Source: Methanoculleus sp. (GTDB taxonomy: Archaea > Halobacteriota > Methanomicrobia > Methanomicrobiales > Methanoculleaceae). From it: 64,000 nucleotides of DNA. Shown here piece by piece: positions 43,679-51,531 of the stretch; position 1 is the stretch's first letter; each line of letters begins with the position of its first letter. The translations under genes and the position numbers were made by a program. The stretch covers positions 62,001 to 126,000 of the forward strand of contig NZ_JAJGBK010000022.1 of NCBI RefSeq assembly GCF_020696975.1, written 5' to 3'. The notes below the pieces were generated by a model, which had not been told where the DNA came from, searched no databases, and saw only the letters and a program-made list of their open reading frames with translations.

Positions 43679-44437
43679 ATGTTTCCCTATGATCCAATAT
43701 ATACTGGGATCTCAGATATCCAATCCGATTCGCTCAAGATGGTCGCGATATATGCAGAACAATTTTTAAGATTTATGCCACGAAACATCCAAAATTTTCC
43801 ATCACACGGGTTGGATCACTCAATAAACATCATTAAACTGATAAACGAATTTACGGGAAATTGGAACCTCTCAGTAACAGAAGACGAGAAATATATACTA
43901 TATTTATCTGCATGGCTCCACGATATTGGGTGTATTTGCGATAGAGAACATCATAACGAAGTATCGTATCAAATATTGCTTCAAGATGAGAGTACATGTA
44001 ATATAATCAATAACGTTAGTGCTAACGCACTATACAATCTAAAATTTACCATCAACTCTCATTCTTCATCCTACGATATTGAAGAAGTCCCTAAAAATTT
44101 AAATGGTGTCCGTCTGCAGTTGATTTGTGCAATTTTTAGAATACTTGATGCTTGTGAGATTAGTTGCACCAAATGTCCGAAAGCAGTGTTTGACTTAATT
44201 GGCCCCACATTAAAAGAGGATCCAACAGCTTACTCATTTTGGGATGGGCATATGAAAATACAGTTAGTAACATATAAAGAACCGGATATTATAATACTAA
44301 CAAGAGGATCTAATGAGAATACTGAAAAGATCATAAATAGGCTAAAAAAAGAAATTGATTCGGTAAAATCAATATTTCAAGAAAATGGAGTGTGTATCCC
44401 ACAGATAAGTGTAATAGATCACTCGCTCCATCAATAG
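43679..44437 (+). CDS. HD-domain phosphohydrolase-like protein
   Basis: A 252-residue protein. The HD signature residues are visible: His47 in HGLDHSINII, the His81-Asp82 doublet in SAWLHDIGC, downstream His91/His92 that may be accessory ligands, and Asp157 in FRILDACEIS. This is the H...HD...D metal site of nucleotide and phosphodiester hydrolases. The C-terminal ~85 residues (HMKIQLVTYKEPDIIILTRG; INRLKKEIDSVKSIF) may be a sensing domain. It is cotranscribed with the winged-helix protein and divergent from the PRTase-like gene, which hints at a shared nucleotide substrate. dNTP hydrolysis is one option; nothing in the sequence proves it. Confidence 0.78.
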   Translation: MFPYDPIYTGISDIQSDSLKMVAIYAEQFLRFMPRNIQNFPSHGLDHSINIIKLINEFTGNWNLSVTEDEKYILYLSAWLHDIGCICDREHHNEVSYQILLQDESTCNIINNVSANALYNLKFTINSHSSSYDIEEVPKNLNGVRLQLICAIFRILDACEISCTKCPKAVFDLIGPTLKEDPTAYSFWDGHMKIQLVTYKEPDIIILTRGSNENTEKIINRLKKEIDSVKSIFQENGVCIPQISVIDHSLHQ

Positions 44438-44777
44438 TTTCTAGAATATGCTGATATCGCTGGATATTAGGTCGATCATAATACTCTCAGCTCGTTGCTC
44501 CATACCTCGACCATCAAAATTTTGGCAATGCTGTTCTCTGCATCTTTACAAAGTTACGATTAATAGCTGAGATGTAATCCTTTATTAGTAGGTTATAGAG
44601 CAATCCACATTTGGAGCAGCGAATCAACTGATATTAAAACCAATCCCTATGTGACCTATAGAACCCAATAAAGGCGGGGTATCACCATAACTTGTTAACC
44701 TATTCTCACTCTCCCGCAAGGTTCTTGAAAAATCATCGGAGCGCGTTTGGGGGCCGAAACCGGAAACGGGCCGCGTC
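44438..44777. other. A/T-rich right end of the element, no gene seen
   Basis: About 340 bases without a supportable gene between the HD gene and attR. The composition changes to GC-rich near 44735, just before the repeat. Confidence 0.4.
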
Positions 44778-44831
44778 ATGACGTCGCCTTCACACGGCGG
44801 AGGTCTCGAGTTCGAATCTCGACGAGCCCAT
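44778..44831 (+). repeat. attR: right copy of 54-bp direct repeat (tRNA-Val 3' fragment)
   Basis: An exact copy of 33936-33989. It lacks the tRNA 5' half, so it is not a functional tRNA; it marks the original chromosomal 3' end displaced by integration. Confidence 0.9.
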
Positions 44832-44931
44832 GATTCTCCCTTTTTCTGCAAAATTAAGCCCGGACGGCCTGGCGGCATAGACCGAAGGGAAGAGTAACCC
44901 TTTTTATACAATAGGCGGGTTTCGCCTCCCG

Positions 44932-45762
44932 ATGAGACTCCGGGCCCGGAGTAACAGCACCTCAAAAAGGTCGCCGTTCCTCTTCTTCATACTGGTCTAC
45001 ACTCTATCCATTCCGCTCTGGGCGCTCAACGCCATCTACCCGATAAAACTTCCCGTGGATAACCTTCCCGTGACGGACATTGCGGCCACGTTCACCCCAT
45101 TGATAGCGGCATCCATCCTTGTCTACCGGGAAGGAGGGCTTTTCGGGGTAAAGAGTCTCCTGAAGAGAGCCTTTGATTATAAGAGGATCACGAAGAAAGT
45201 CTGGTATCTTCCCATCATCGTCCTGATGCCGTTCATCTACGTGCTGACCTACGGGATAATGCGTCTCCTCGGGCTGCCGGTCCCGACTGTCTGGAACCCG
45301 CCCCTTGCTACACCGCTCCTCTTTATCGCGCTCTTCTTTGCCGCTGCAGGTGAAGAACTCGGCTATACAGGATACGTCACCGATCCAATGCAGGCCCGGT
45401 ACACCGCACTGACGGCCAGCCTCATCATCGGGTTTATCCATGCAGTATGGCATGTCCCGTCGGCGTTCTCAATCGGCTACACCCTGGGATTGTATATCTG
45501 GGGAGTGATAGTACTCGGCGTTACGTTCCGGGTTCTGACGGTCTGGATCTATAACAACACCGGAAAAAGCGTTTTTGCAGCCATACTCTTTCATGCCGTG
45601 ACCAATACCGGAAGGAGCATATTCCCCGGTAGCCGTTCAACGTTCGAACTCTACGACGGGGCTCTCGGCTACGGGCTCATCGCTATCGCGACTGTGATCG
45701 TGGTGTACTTATGGGGATCTAAGACATTGGCGCGATTCAGGTATGCCCGGAGAGCGGATTAG
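44932..45762 (+). CDS. CPBP-family intramembrane metalloprotease
   Basis: A 276-residue polytopic membrane protein (about seven helices). The CPBP/Rce1-like motifs are EELGYTG (Glu-Glu), HAVWH (His) and FHAVTN (His-Asn near the C-terminus), placing the metal site within the membrane. Members cleave prenylated proteins, peptides or act in bacteriocin self-immunity; the archaeal role is unknown. It resembles the protein at 61571-62332 in several segments (FDYKRI.KKVWY, EE.GY.GY..DP.Q.R, LTVWIYNNTG), so the two are paralogues. It lies just right of attR. Confidence 0.88.
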   Translation: MRLRARSNSTSKRSPFLFFILVYTLSIPLWALNAIYPIKLPVDNLPVTDIAATFTPLIAASILVYREGGLFGVKSLLKRAFDYKRITKKVWYLPIIVLMPFIYVLTYGIMRLLGLPVPTVWNPPLATPLLFIALFFAAAGEELGYTGYVTDPMQARYTALTASLIIGFIHAVWHVPSAFSIGYTLGLYIWGVIVLGVTFRVLTVWIYNNTGKSVFAAILFHAVTNTGRSIFPGSRSTFELYDGALGYGLIAIATVIVVYLWGSKTLARFRYARRAD

Positions 45763-45770
45763 GCAGGGAA

Positions 45771-45954
45771 TATTGGCTTATCTTCACCTTCACTCTCAGA
45801 TAAAACCACCGTTTGTCTCTCATGCGGAAACGAATGGGCGGTGAAAACGGCTGGAATCGGAAAGAAGCGTAAATGCCTGCTGTGCGGAAAATACAAAATC
45901 GAGATAAGAAACGAATTGAAAAAAGAAGAAAATCGCTGGCGGCTACTCAGCTAG
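45771..45954 (+). pseudogene. Relic of a zinc-ribbon protein
   Basis: The frame directly after the CPBP stop codon, in the same phase, reads TTVCLSCGNEWAVKTAG...KRKCLLCGKYK and ends RWRLLS-stop: a clear C2-C2 zinc ribbon with a charged tail. There is no ATG, GTG or TTG start in this frame between the two stops ahead of the ribbon. It therefore looks like the 3' remnant of a small zinc-ribbon gene, or the end of a once longer one disrupted when this region was rearranged. Confidence 0.5.
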
Positions 45955-46322
45955 CCGATTCTCCGGCAGAAATATGAGGGGAACGGAGGAGGACCAGAGA
46001 AGAAAAGCAGAGGTGGGCCTAGAGAAGAGGAGGAGAACACCGGAGAATAAGAGGAGAAGAGCGGCGGATTCCCCTGTTTGGGTTCCTTCTCCTAGCTGCG
46101 CTAGGGACTCGTGGTTTCTCTATGGCGGATTTCGGAGTAGAAGGGCTAAAAGCGAGTACTCTGAGAGTTATTAAGGGGCAAATCCTGGGATTTAGTTACC
46201 GGATGGGATGAATGTGCCCAGGAAGAATAACCGATATGATCATTTTGTGGCGGCGGATTTCCTGGCGACTGGGATATGCGCCACATTCTCACGGTATGAT
46301 GGTTTCAATTTGATCACTGGAG
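45955..46322. repeat. Intergenic region with GGAGAA-rich purine tract
   Basis: 45959-46065 is almost all purine on the + strand, with several GGAGAA and GAGAAGA copies (GAGGAGGAGAACACCGGAGAATAAG and similar; only short pieces are alike). This resembles the tract at 36150-36400 but with few inverted copies. The rest, to 46322, shows nothing I recognise. Confidence 0.5.
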
Positions 46323-47303
46323 TCATGAAATCAAGGCGACAATCTGATTACCAATTCGCGTGAGTGCTGCGTTCTCCGTATTTATTGTACTAGTTATCTG
46401 GTTCAGTTCACCCGCTAAGGAAGAGACACGTATGGCTTGTGCCGCCATCTGGGACTGGTATGATTGTGACGCTACTGAGACTGGCTGTCCTGCATAGTAG
46501 GTGTTCCAATAATTGACCATATCACTATAATACGCAGATTCACGGTTGTACTCAGCCGCTTTACCGTCATATTGGTCATATAAGGAATTGCAGTATGAGA
46601 TCTTATTGTTATAATCGCGGATTAGGTTCAGGTACTCCTTGAAATCCCTTGGGGTGTCAAAGCAAACTGCCCTGTAGTAGTTACTATTCTCATCACCGTA
46701 GACGAGGTAACCACCTGTGGTTTCTAATGCCACCCACTGGTTGGGGTCAACTTCAGCCAGCACCCATGCATGGTTCCAATCGGACCACTTCGAATCGGCA
46801 TGCTCAATATTCCCAACAGCAATTTTAGCGTTTATCCCCGCTGTCTCCACTATGTTCCAAACATCTATTGTCATATCTGCGCAAACAAAGAGATTAACCA
46901 TACTGTAGGTATGCGTATCATGGTAGTTTTCAACGATTTGTTCAAGCCGCTTCACTTTACTGCCACTTGCGTATGCTCCTGCCCTCACTGTGTCGGCCGC
47001 ACTAGTAGGGACATCGGATACAGTGTTCTTGGATAAATCCGCAGAAACGATTACCGATTCTCCAGATTTAACCGTTACCTCGTCTTTCCACACGAGGTGT
47101 TCAGGATGTCTTAACTCGATTGAGTGGGTGCCCGCGGGGACACTACTGATGCAACAGGGTGTTGAACCACGATATTCGGAATTAAAGTAGACTTCTGCGC
47201 CACTCGGTTCGGATGAGACTGTGATCTGCGAAAAGCTAAGGTTGGTACATCCACAAGAGGCAACACAGACTAGCAGAACCACTACGCAGACTATAGATCT
47301 CAC
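46323..47303 (-). CDS. PEGA plus transglutaminase-like surface lipoprotein
   Basis: A 326-residue exported protein. A signal peptide ends in a lipobox-like VASC (Cys17). A PEGA domain follows (about 27-93: ITVSSEPSGAEVYFNSEYRGSTPC, TPCCISSVPAGTHSIELRHPEH), a beta-sandwich named for its PEGA-like motif and thought to bind surface material. The central region carries a transglutaminase-like site: Cys in VNLFVCADMTIDVW, His in WNHAWVLAEVDPNQW, acidic Glu in VALETTGGYL. The C-terminus is helical and rich in Tyr-Asn (DYNNKI, EYNRES), probably a coiled coil. It is a distant architectural relative of the lipoprotein at 5122-6225. Confidence 0.8.
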   Translation of the reverse strand: MRSIVCVVVLLVCVASCGCTNLSFSQITVSSEPSGAEVYFNSEYRGSTPCCISSVPAGTHSIELRHPEHLVWKDEVTVKSGESVIVSADLSKNTVSDVPTSAADTVRAGAYASGSKVKRLEQIVENYHDTHTYSMVNLFVCADMTIDVWNIVETAGINAKIAVGNIEHADSKWSDWNHAWVLAEVDPNQWVALETTGGYLVYGDENSNYYRAVCFDTPRDFKEYLNLIRDYNNKISYCNSLYDQYDGKAAEYNRESAYYSDMVNYWNTYYAGQPVSVASQSYQSQMAAQAIRVSSLAGELNQITSTINTENAALTRIGNQIVALIS

Positions 47304-47516
47304 ATTTTAACAGATTGGAGTTTTAATACATTACCCTTTGGAATTTGATTCACTTGTAAGCATTTTATACACGTTAAAGCCGCATAGAATAGCAGTTAGC
47401 GAGAGTATGGGACATAACAGCGGGGCCATCTTGATACACTGTTGATCACGATACAATATGATTGCTGGAAGTCTGCTTCCTTTTTATGCAAGGAAGAATC
47501 CCTTCCCTCACTGCCT

Positions 47517-47732
47517 TCAGGCTGTGGACTCGATAAACTTATACAGGAGATACGCACCGACGATGATCAGTCCCAATGTCACTAATGTTTCAAACGTGAC
47601 ATCCTTTGCTCCCGGCTGCTCCGCTACAACATATCGTCTTAATTCACTCTGCTCCATCGCAGTCAGCGAGGTGTGCTGAGACTTGCCCAGCAGGTATTCC
47701 ATCCGTTCTAGTTGCGCAGGCGATAGTGGCAT
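47517..47732 (-). CDS. Small tail-anchored membrane protein
   Basis: A 71-residue protein: a soluble N-terminal helical part (LSPAQLERMEYLLGKSQ, SLTAMEQSELRRYVV) and one C-terminal membrane helix (FETLVTLGLIIVGAYLLYKFI). It starts within the stop of the upstream gene (TAATG arrangement), so the two are translationally coupled. The family is unknown to me. Confidence 0.6.
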   Translation of the reverse strand: MPLSPAQLERMEYLLGKSQHTSLTAMEQSELRRYVVAEQPGAKDVTFETLVTLGLIIVGAYLLYKFIESTA

Positions 47733-48148
47733 TACTCATCCCCCCCTCGTTTTTGGTAAGTATCTTCCGATCCGCGGAGACCGACTTTTCTCAACAGATC
47801 AGAAGTAGTTTGTAGCACTAATATATCTTTCTTTAACAAGGAGAGCTCATCGTGAAGTCTTCTTTCCATCTGATCCGTCCTAGTCCAGATATCTTTGTTG
47901 GCCTGCTCCTGCTTGCCTTCAAATGATTCCAATCGAGCGTAGATGTTATCTATCCTGATGCTACAATTCTCATTCTTTATATTCCAGTTTTCTATGGACT
48001 TGACGATGTTCTCTGATTTTGTATCCAAATGATTCCGAACCTCTTCCTTATGTTGATAAAACGCTCGATATGACATGATTGCTTGTGCTAACACTGCAAG
48101 GAGGAGCCCAATAAGGAGCGTAACTATCAACTGGTCTGGAATTTCCAT
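47732..48148 (-). CDS. Membrane-anchored coiled-coil protein
   Basis: About 138 residues from the ATG at 48148; a longer start at 48187 is possible. One N-terminal membrane helix (QLIVTLLIGLLLAVLAQAIM) is followed by a long helical region with heptad character (VRNHLDTKSENIVKSIENW, IYARLESFEGKQEQANKDI, RRLHDELSLLKKDILVLQ). The topology suggests a membrane-tethered coiled coil, and the small partner encoded next may associate with it. I do not recognise a family. Such pairs occur in accessory regions. Confidence 0.62.
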   Translation of the reverse strand: MEIPDQLIVTLLIGLLLAVLAQAIMSYRAFYQHKEEVRNHLDTKSENIVKSIENWNIKNENCSIRIDNIYARLESFEGKQEQANKDIWTRTDQMERRLHDELSLLKKDILVLQTTSDLLRKVGLRGSEDTYQKRGGDE

Positions 48149-48633
48149 GATGAGAAACTCGATGCTTGAAAATATATGAGTATCCAATCCTGCCTACGCC
48201 TAGACCGCAGTGACTACCACCTCTTCCACAACTCCCACCGGACACTTTCGAGCGAGGGGGCCTCCTAAACAGCCGACTTATGCGGAACGCCATCCCTGAG
48301 CATGGCGAAACTGGTGTGTCTGACTTTATACCTGCTCGCCCTCATAGACGTCGGGGGCGTGTGCGCATTTGAAGGTCTTCTCCAAGAGACCTTCGGCCGA
48401 AATGGTGATGGTATGCTTCTTCTAGCGGAGGGATACATCAACCCACACGGCATTCAACAGAATCGATCGCCCTCTTAGCAGGAAATGCAAGGGTTCCCAG
48501 TGCCCGACCAAAGCCACCACCCCACCCTCCCCGAACCCCACACACCCAATTGACACCCACGGCAAACCAAGAACATCCCATAAACATTTCAAAACCCCTT
48601 TCACGCTGCACGTGCGAACTTTGTACCACGACC
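48149..48633. other. Intergenic region with an 8-bp hairpin; no gene seen
   Basis: About 485 bases with only short, unconvincing frames. GAAGGTCT-N8-AGACCTTC near 48380-48403 is a perfect 8-bp stem. The sequence around 48460-48600 is Pro/His-rich in every frame, consistent with noncoding or decayed DNA. Confidence 0.4.
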
Positions 48634-49269
48634 ATGAACGATAGAACAGCGCCCTATTCGGACCGGGAGAACATTGACAGGTGGGCAATCGCAGAGATCG
48701 GTCCCGCCATCTCCCGCATCCTCTCCGATAAAGGATTGATGCGCCCGGATGCCGCAAGATGCATCGGCTTCTTCTACGTCGACCACGAGGAGGGGATCAC
48801 CTTTCGCATCCACTCCCTCTGCCGGACTGAGGCCGGAAGGCCGCCGGAGATCGTCGTGGAATTCGAGAACCACGGCGAGGGGCTCATACTCCCCTCCGAC
48901 GAGGTGGAGGCGTATACGCTCCTCTCAAACGACGAAGCGAACAGCCTCTCGCTGCTCGAAGAACAGCGATGGCGCATCTACTATGAGCCGGAACCGCTCC
49001 GGGCAGTAAGAAAGAGGACCGACCTCGACAGGTTCAGGGCTCCGGGGTATTTCGACGACGTATCGGTGATCCTCTACTCGAAGGACCGGGAAATAATCCC
49101 CGAAGGAGTCTGGGTCCGCCTGGAAGAGCAGTCGGCTGACGGAGCGTCATTTCAGGGAACGCTCCTGAACGAGCCCTACTCGAACTTCGGCGTGCACGAG
49201 GGGGAGATGGTCACGGTGTGCTTTGCCGAGGATGAGGAAGGGCGGTTCCTGGTCGCAGAGACTGGGTAG
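48634..49269 (+). CDS. Uncharacterised soluble protein
   Basis: About 211 residues from the ATG at 48634. It is acidic, with a mixed fold: DRWAIAEIGPAISRILSDKG near the N-terminus, ITFRIHSLCRTEAG, PPEIVVEFENHGEGLILP, and a C-terminal segment GTLLNEPYSNFGVHEGEMVTVCFAEDE that resembles the end of DUF2314-type proteins. That similarity is by eye only. No membrane or catalytic motif is seen. The codon use is GC-rich, like the chromosome rather than the preceding accessory genes. Confidence 0.65.
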   Translation: MNDRTAPYSDRENIDRWAIAEIGPAISRILSDKGLMRPDAARCIGFFYVDHEEGITFRIHSLCRTEAGRPPEIVVEFENHGEGLILPSDEVEAYTLLSNDEANSLSLLEEQRWRIYYEPEPLRAVRKRTDLDRFRAPGYFDDVSVILYSKDREIIPEGVWVRLEEQSADGASFQGTLLNEPYSNFGVHEGEMVTVCFAEDEEGRFLVAETG

Positions 49270-49502
49270 GAATCCGGCCGGCCGGGCATCCTCCCACAAC
49301 CGCCCCTACAATTCCGCTGAATGCAAGTATGGTAGTCCCACCGGAACCCATGATGCCCATGAGTGAGGCGATGTCGAAGAGTGCTCCTATGAGTGTAAAG
49401 GTTATCCGCCCCGGCTTCGGTAAGAATGCCTTGCGCTCAAGAGCAGAAAAAACGATCGGAACGATGAGGAAGGCGGCCGGGCACTTAATGGCGTGTGAAG
49501 CG

Positions 49503-50057
49503 CTACTTCCTCAATCTTAAGCGATACTGCTTTCGCGAAGCGATATCATCAAGAACCCGATGAAGGGCCTTCGACCTTGCCCGGACGTCAAGCCCCCCGG
49601 ACTCCTGCCTCGCCCGGGAGAGCGCTTCCTCAAGTTCTTCGGGTTCCAGAACCGTTGCAGCGATACAGTAGTAACTCTTCGAACGGCCTTCGTTGAAATC
49701 TCTCAGCATCTCCCGGAGCAAAAGCGCCCGCTCTTCCTGTATCCTCTGGAACTCACATATCCCATGCTGACGTACAAGCGAGATATCCTTCTCAAGCGTC
49801 TGGTAGCACTTGAAAGAGTCGCGTTCCTTACCGGCTTTTCTGTGCTTCTTCCACTTCTCGCACGTATCGCTCTCCTCGCACTCCCAGCAGAACTCGACCC
49901 CCTTTCTCTTCACGGCGCATGTGATAAACGGGCAGCCGACAGCCATTCGGGTTGCGCTCTTGCACCCCGAGCATCTGCTCTCTGCGTCGGTGTTGTACAT
50001 GGGGCAGAGCCGACAGGAGAGTCCGCAGATGCCGATGTCAGGATATGCGATATGCAT
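49503..50057 (-). CDS. Cysteine-rich DUF3795-type protein
   Basis: About 184 residues from the ATG at 50057 (the frame extends to a TTG at 50075). The N-terminal two-thirds hold a zinc- or cluster-binding pattern: GICGLSCRLCPMY, CSGCKSA, CPFITCAVKRKG, FCWECEESDTCEKW. This is typical of DUF3795 proteins, which are frequent in methanogens and anaerobic bacteria. The C-terminal third is helical and charged. No activity is known for the family; a metal or Fe-S binding role is inferred from the cysteines. Confidence 0.8.
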   Translation of the reverse strand: MHIAYPDIGICGLSCRLCPMYNTDAESRCSGCKSATRMAVGCPFITCAVKRKGVEFCWECEESDTCEKWKKHRKAGKERDSFKCYQTLEKDISLVRQHGICEFQRIQEERALLLREMLRDFNEGRSKSYYCIAATVLEPEELEEALSRARQESGGLDVRARSKALHRVLDDIASRKQYRLRLRK

Positions 50058-50129
50058 GATCGTTCTTATCTGCAATACCTCGCCGGATATCCTTTACGAT
50101 AGTGCCCCGAAAGGGCTGTAGGCTCCAAT

Positions 50130-50160
50130 CGGGTTCGCCTCCAGCCTGAACGGCTGGAGC
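50130..50160. terminator. Perfect hairpin after the shikimate-kinase-like gene
   Basis: CTCCAGCC-TGAAC-GGCTGGAG forms an 8-bp perfect stem with a 5-base loop, downstream of the minus-strand kinase gene that ends at 50184. It may stabilise the transcript end; the same string could also be part of a dispersed repeat. Confidence 0.35.
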
Positions 50161-50183
50161 CCCTCCGTGCATCCCCGGACCCT

Positions 50184-50684
50184 TCACAGCGCTTCGAGCA
50201 CGTTTTCGACCACGGACTCGAGATCCTCGCCCGAGCACGCGACGGTGATATCGGCATACCGCTCATACAGCGGGACGCGCTCGTCGTACATCCCGCGGAG
50301 GCTCTGGCCCGGGAGGAGGAGTATCCCCCGGGTCGTTATGTTCTTGAGCCTCTTTTCCATCTCGTCATACGCGATCGCGAGGTACACAACCACCCCCGCC
50401 GACTTCAGGTGCGCCATCGCATCGGGGCTGAGCACCACGCTCCCGCCGGTCGCAATCACCGCACGGCGGGGGTGAAGAGAGAGGATCGCCTCCTCCTCGA
50501 TCCGCTTGAACGCGCCCGGCCCATCCGCATCAAGGATCTCCTGGAGCATCCTCCCGGTCCGCTCCTGGATCAGGATATCCGTATCGATGAACTGCATGCC
50601 AAGCGTCTTTGCAAGAATGACGCCCACGGTGCTCTTCCCCGCACCGGGCATGCCGATGAGGACGATGTTTCTGTGCTGGTGCAT
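50184..50684 (-). CDS. P-loop shikimate-kinase-like protein (bacterial AroK type)
   Basis: A 166-residue NMP-kinase-fold protein with the AroK motif set: Walker A IGMPGAGKSTVG, shikimate-binding FIDTDILIQ (Asp), FKRIEEEAIL (Arg-Glu), the Gly triplet region VIATGGSVVL, LLLPG lid with TTRGILLL (Arg) and RVPLYERYAD (Arg). All residues expected to bind shikimate seem present. Most archaea instead use a GHMP-family shikimate kinase, so this is either a bacterial-type enzyme gained by transfer or a relative acting on another substrate. No other aro gene is nearby. Confidence 0.82.
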   Translation of the reverse strand: MHQHRNIVLIGMPGAGKSTVGVILAKTLGMQFIDTDILIQERTGRMLQEILDADGPGAFKRIEEEAILSLHPRRAVIATGGSVVLSPDAMAHLKSAGVVVYLAIAYDEMEKRLKNITTRGILLLPGQSLRGMYDERVPLYERYADITVACSGEDLESVVENVLEAL

Positions 50685-50842
50685 AATGCTTCACGGGACC
50701 TGATGGACAGAGGGGCCCTTTGTTGATACTAGATGCGATTTCGGGGGAGATGAAGGTTGTTTTGATGGGAACAAAGCAGCCCGGAACGGGTATCGGGCGG
50801 CATCATGACCCTGCGAAGGAGAGGTTATGTTACCTGATATCA

Positions 50843-51094
50843 ATGAGCAGCACTCGATCACATATGAGGGGAAGACAGATAGTTGGAGCAATTCTCGGCG
50901 TTTTTGTAACCTCCCTCGGCCTGCTATGGCTTCTGCAGGGCACGGGGGTTCTCCGGATACGCCCGATCCTCTGCATCGCAAACTGCGAGGAGGTCGTCGG
51001 CCCATCCCCGTTCTGGGCGGCGGCGGGAGCGGTTGTGCTCATCATCGGGGTCATTGTTGCCATCGTCAGCGTGAAGCGCGGCGGAGGACGCTGA
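50843..51094 (+). CDS. Small two-helix membrane protein
   Basis: About 83 residues from the ATG at 50843 (alternatives at 50864 or upstream). Two membrane helices (IVGAILGVFVTSLGLLWLL and FWAAAGAVVLIIGVIVAIV) flank an external loop with two cysteines (RPILCIANCEEVVG), which could form a disulfide. The C-terminus is basic (SVKRGGGR). No known family; the coding call rests on the clear two-helix pattern. Confidence 0.55.
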   Translation: MSSTRSHMRGRQIVGAILGVFVTSLGLLWLLQGTGVLRIRPILCIANCEEVVGPSPFWAAAGAVVLIIGVIVAIVSVKRGGGR

Positions 51095-51273
51095 AGCGCA
51101 ATCGGATCATGGTTCTGGCCGGCTCAAGGTATCTCGTCCGGATCTCGAATAAAGATCACCGGGGCAAAACCCCTGTCTCCTCTCCGTGGCAAGTCATCCT
51201 CACCTGACCCCCCGCCACCTCAAGCGCGTAGCCGGCCGCCCAGCGAAGAGTTCGGTGAATTGACTCCCGCGAA

Positions 51274-51390
51274 TCACGCTCGCCAGACGTCCTCCGGATA
51301 GGCCTCTTCAAAGAGCAAAAGCACCCGCTCAGCGCAGTCCGCGGGCCAGGGCGCCATCGGCTCCCGATAATAGATATAGAACTCCCTCAT
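51274..51390 (-). pseudogene. N-terminal relic of an immunity-protein-like gene (copy 1)
   Basis: From an ATG at 51390 the frame reads 38 codons, including PADCAERVLLLFEEAYPEDV, then stops. This matches the start of the putative immunity-protein family whose members run AADCAERVLPLFEE.YP.DDRPR.AIEA, but breaks off before the DDRPR block. A second, frameshifted copy lies at 54225-54420. Confidence 0.55.
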
Positions 51391-51531
51391 CGAAAACCAG
51401 GTTCGGGGGCGGTAAAGGGTGCGGAATAAACGCGTCGTACCCATCCTGGCGGACGAAGACCCCCGCTCTATTATCGGGATATCTCTCCATGCAGTACACT
51501 TCGATCCAGGACAGTATAAATTGCCTTACAA

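Larger units (their letters stand above)
33936..44831. mobile_element. Integrated genetic element in tRNA-Val, ~10.9 kb, carrying defence-type genes
   Basis: The boundaries are a perfect 54-bp direct repeat: 33936-33989 (3' part of the intact tRNA-Val) and 44778-44831. This is the classic outcome of site-specific integration into a tRNA 3' end. Cargo in order: RHH-like small protein, 351-aa protein with HicA-like partner, short unknown gene, hairpin-rich tract, hsdS-hsdM-hsdR, PRTase-like protein, winged-helix and HD proteins. Both ends are A/T-rich whereas hsd genes look host-like in composition, so the element was built from different sources. No tyrosine or serine recombinase, replication protein or conjugation gene is recognisable, so it is either a remnant or moved by an enzyme supplied elsewhere. 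Confidence 0.85.

Noticed and set aside
44778-44831. A second tRNA-Val gene
   Set aside because: Only the 3' 54 bases are present; the acceptor 5' strand and most of the D arm are missing.
44624-44965. Minus-strand frame with the same WARRDSNSRPPPCEGDV sequence as the gene at the left end
   Set aside because: This part is only the antisense translation of the duplicated tRNA fragment; the rest has no conserved feature.
48205-48260. A decayed copy of the 85-aa gene at 35881-36138
   Set aside because: Only a short string (CTACC..CTCTTCCACA) is shared; too little to claim homology by eye.
49329-49520. A 63-codon gene
   Set aside because: No ribosome site, Met/Pro-rich start, no motif; the region looks like degraded intergenic sequence.
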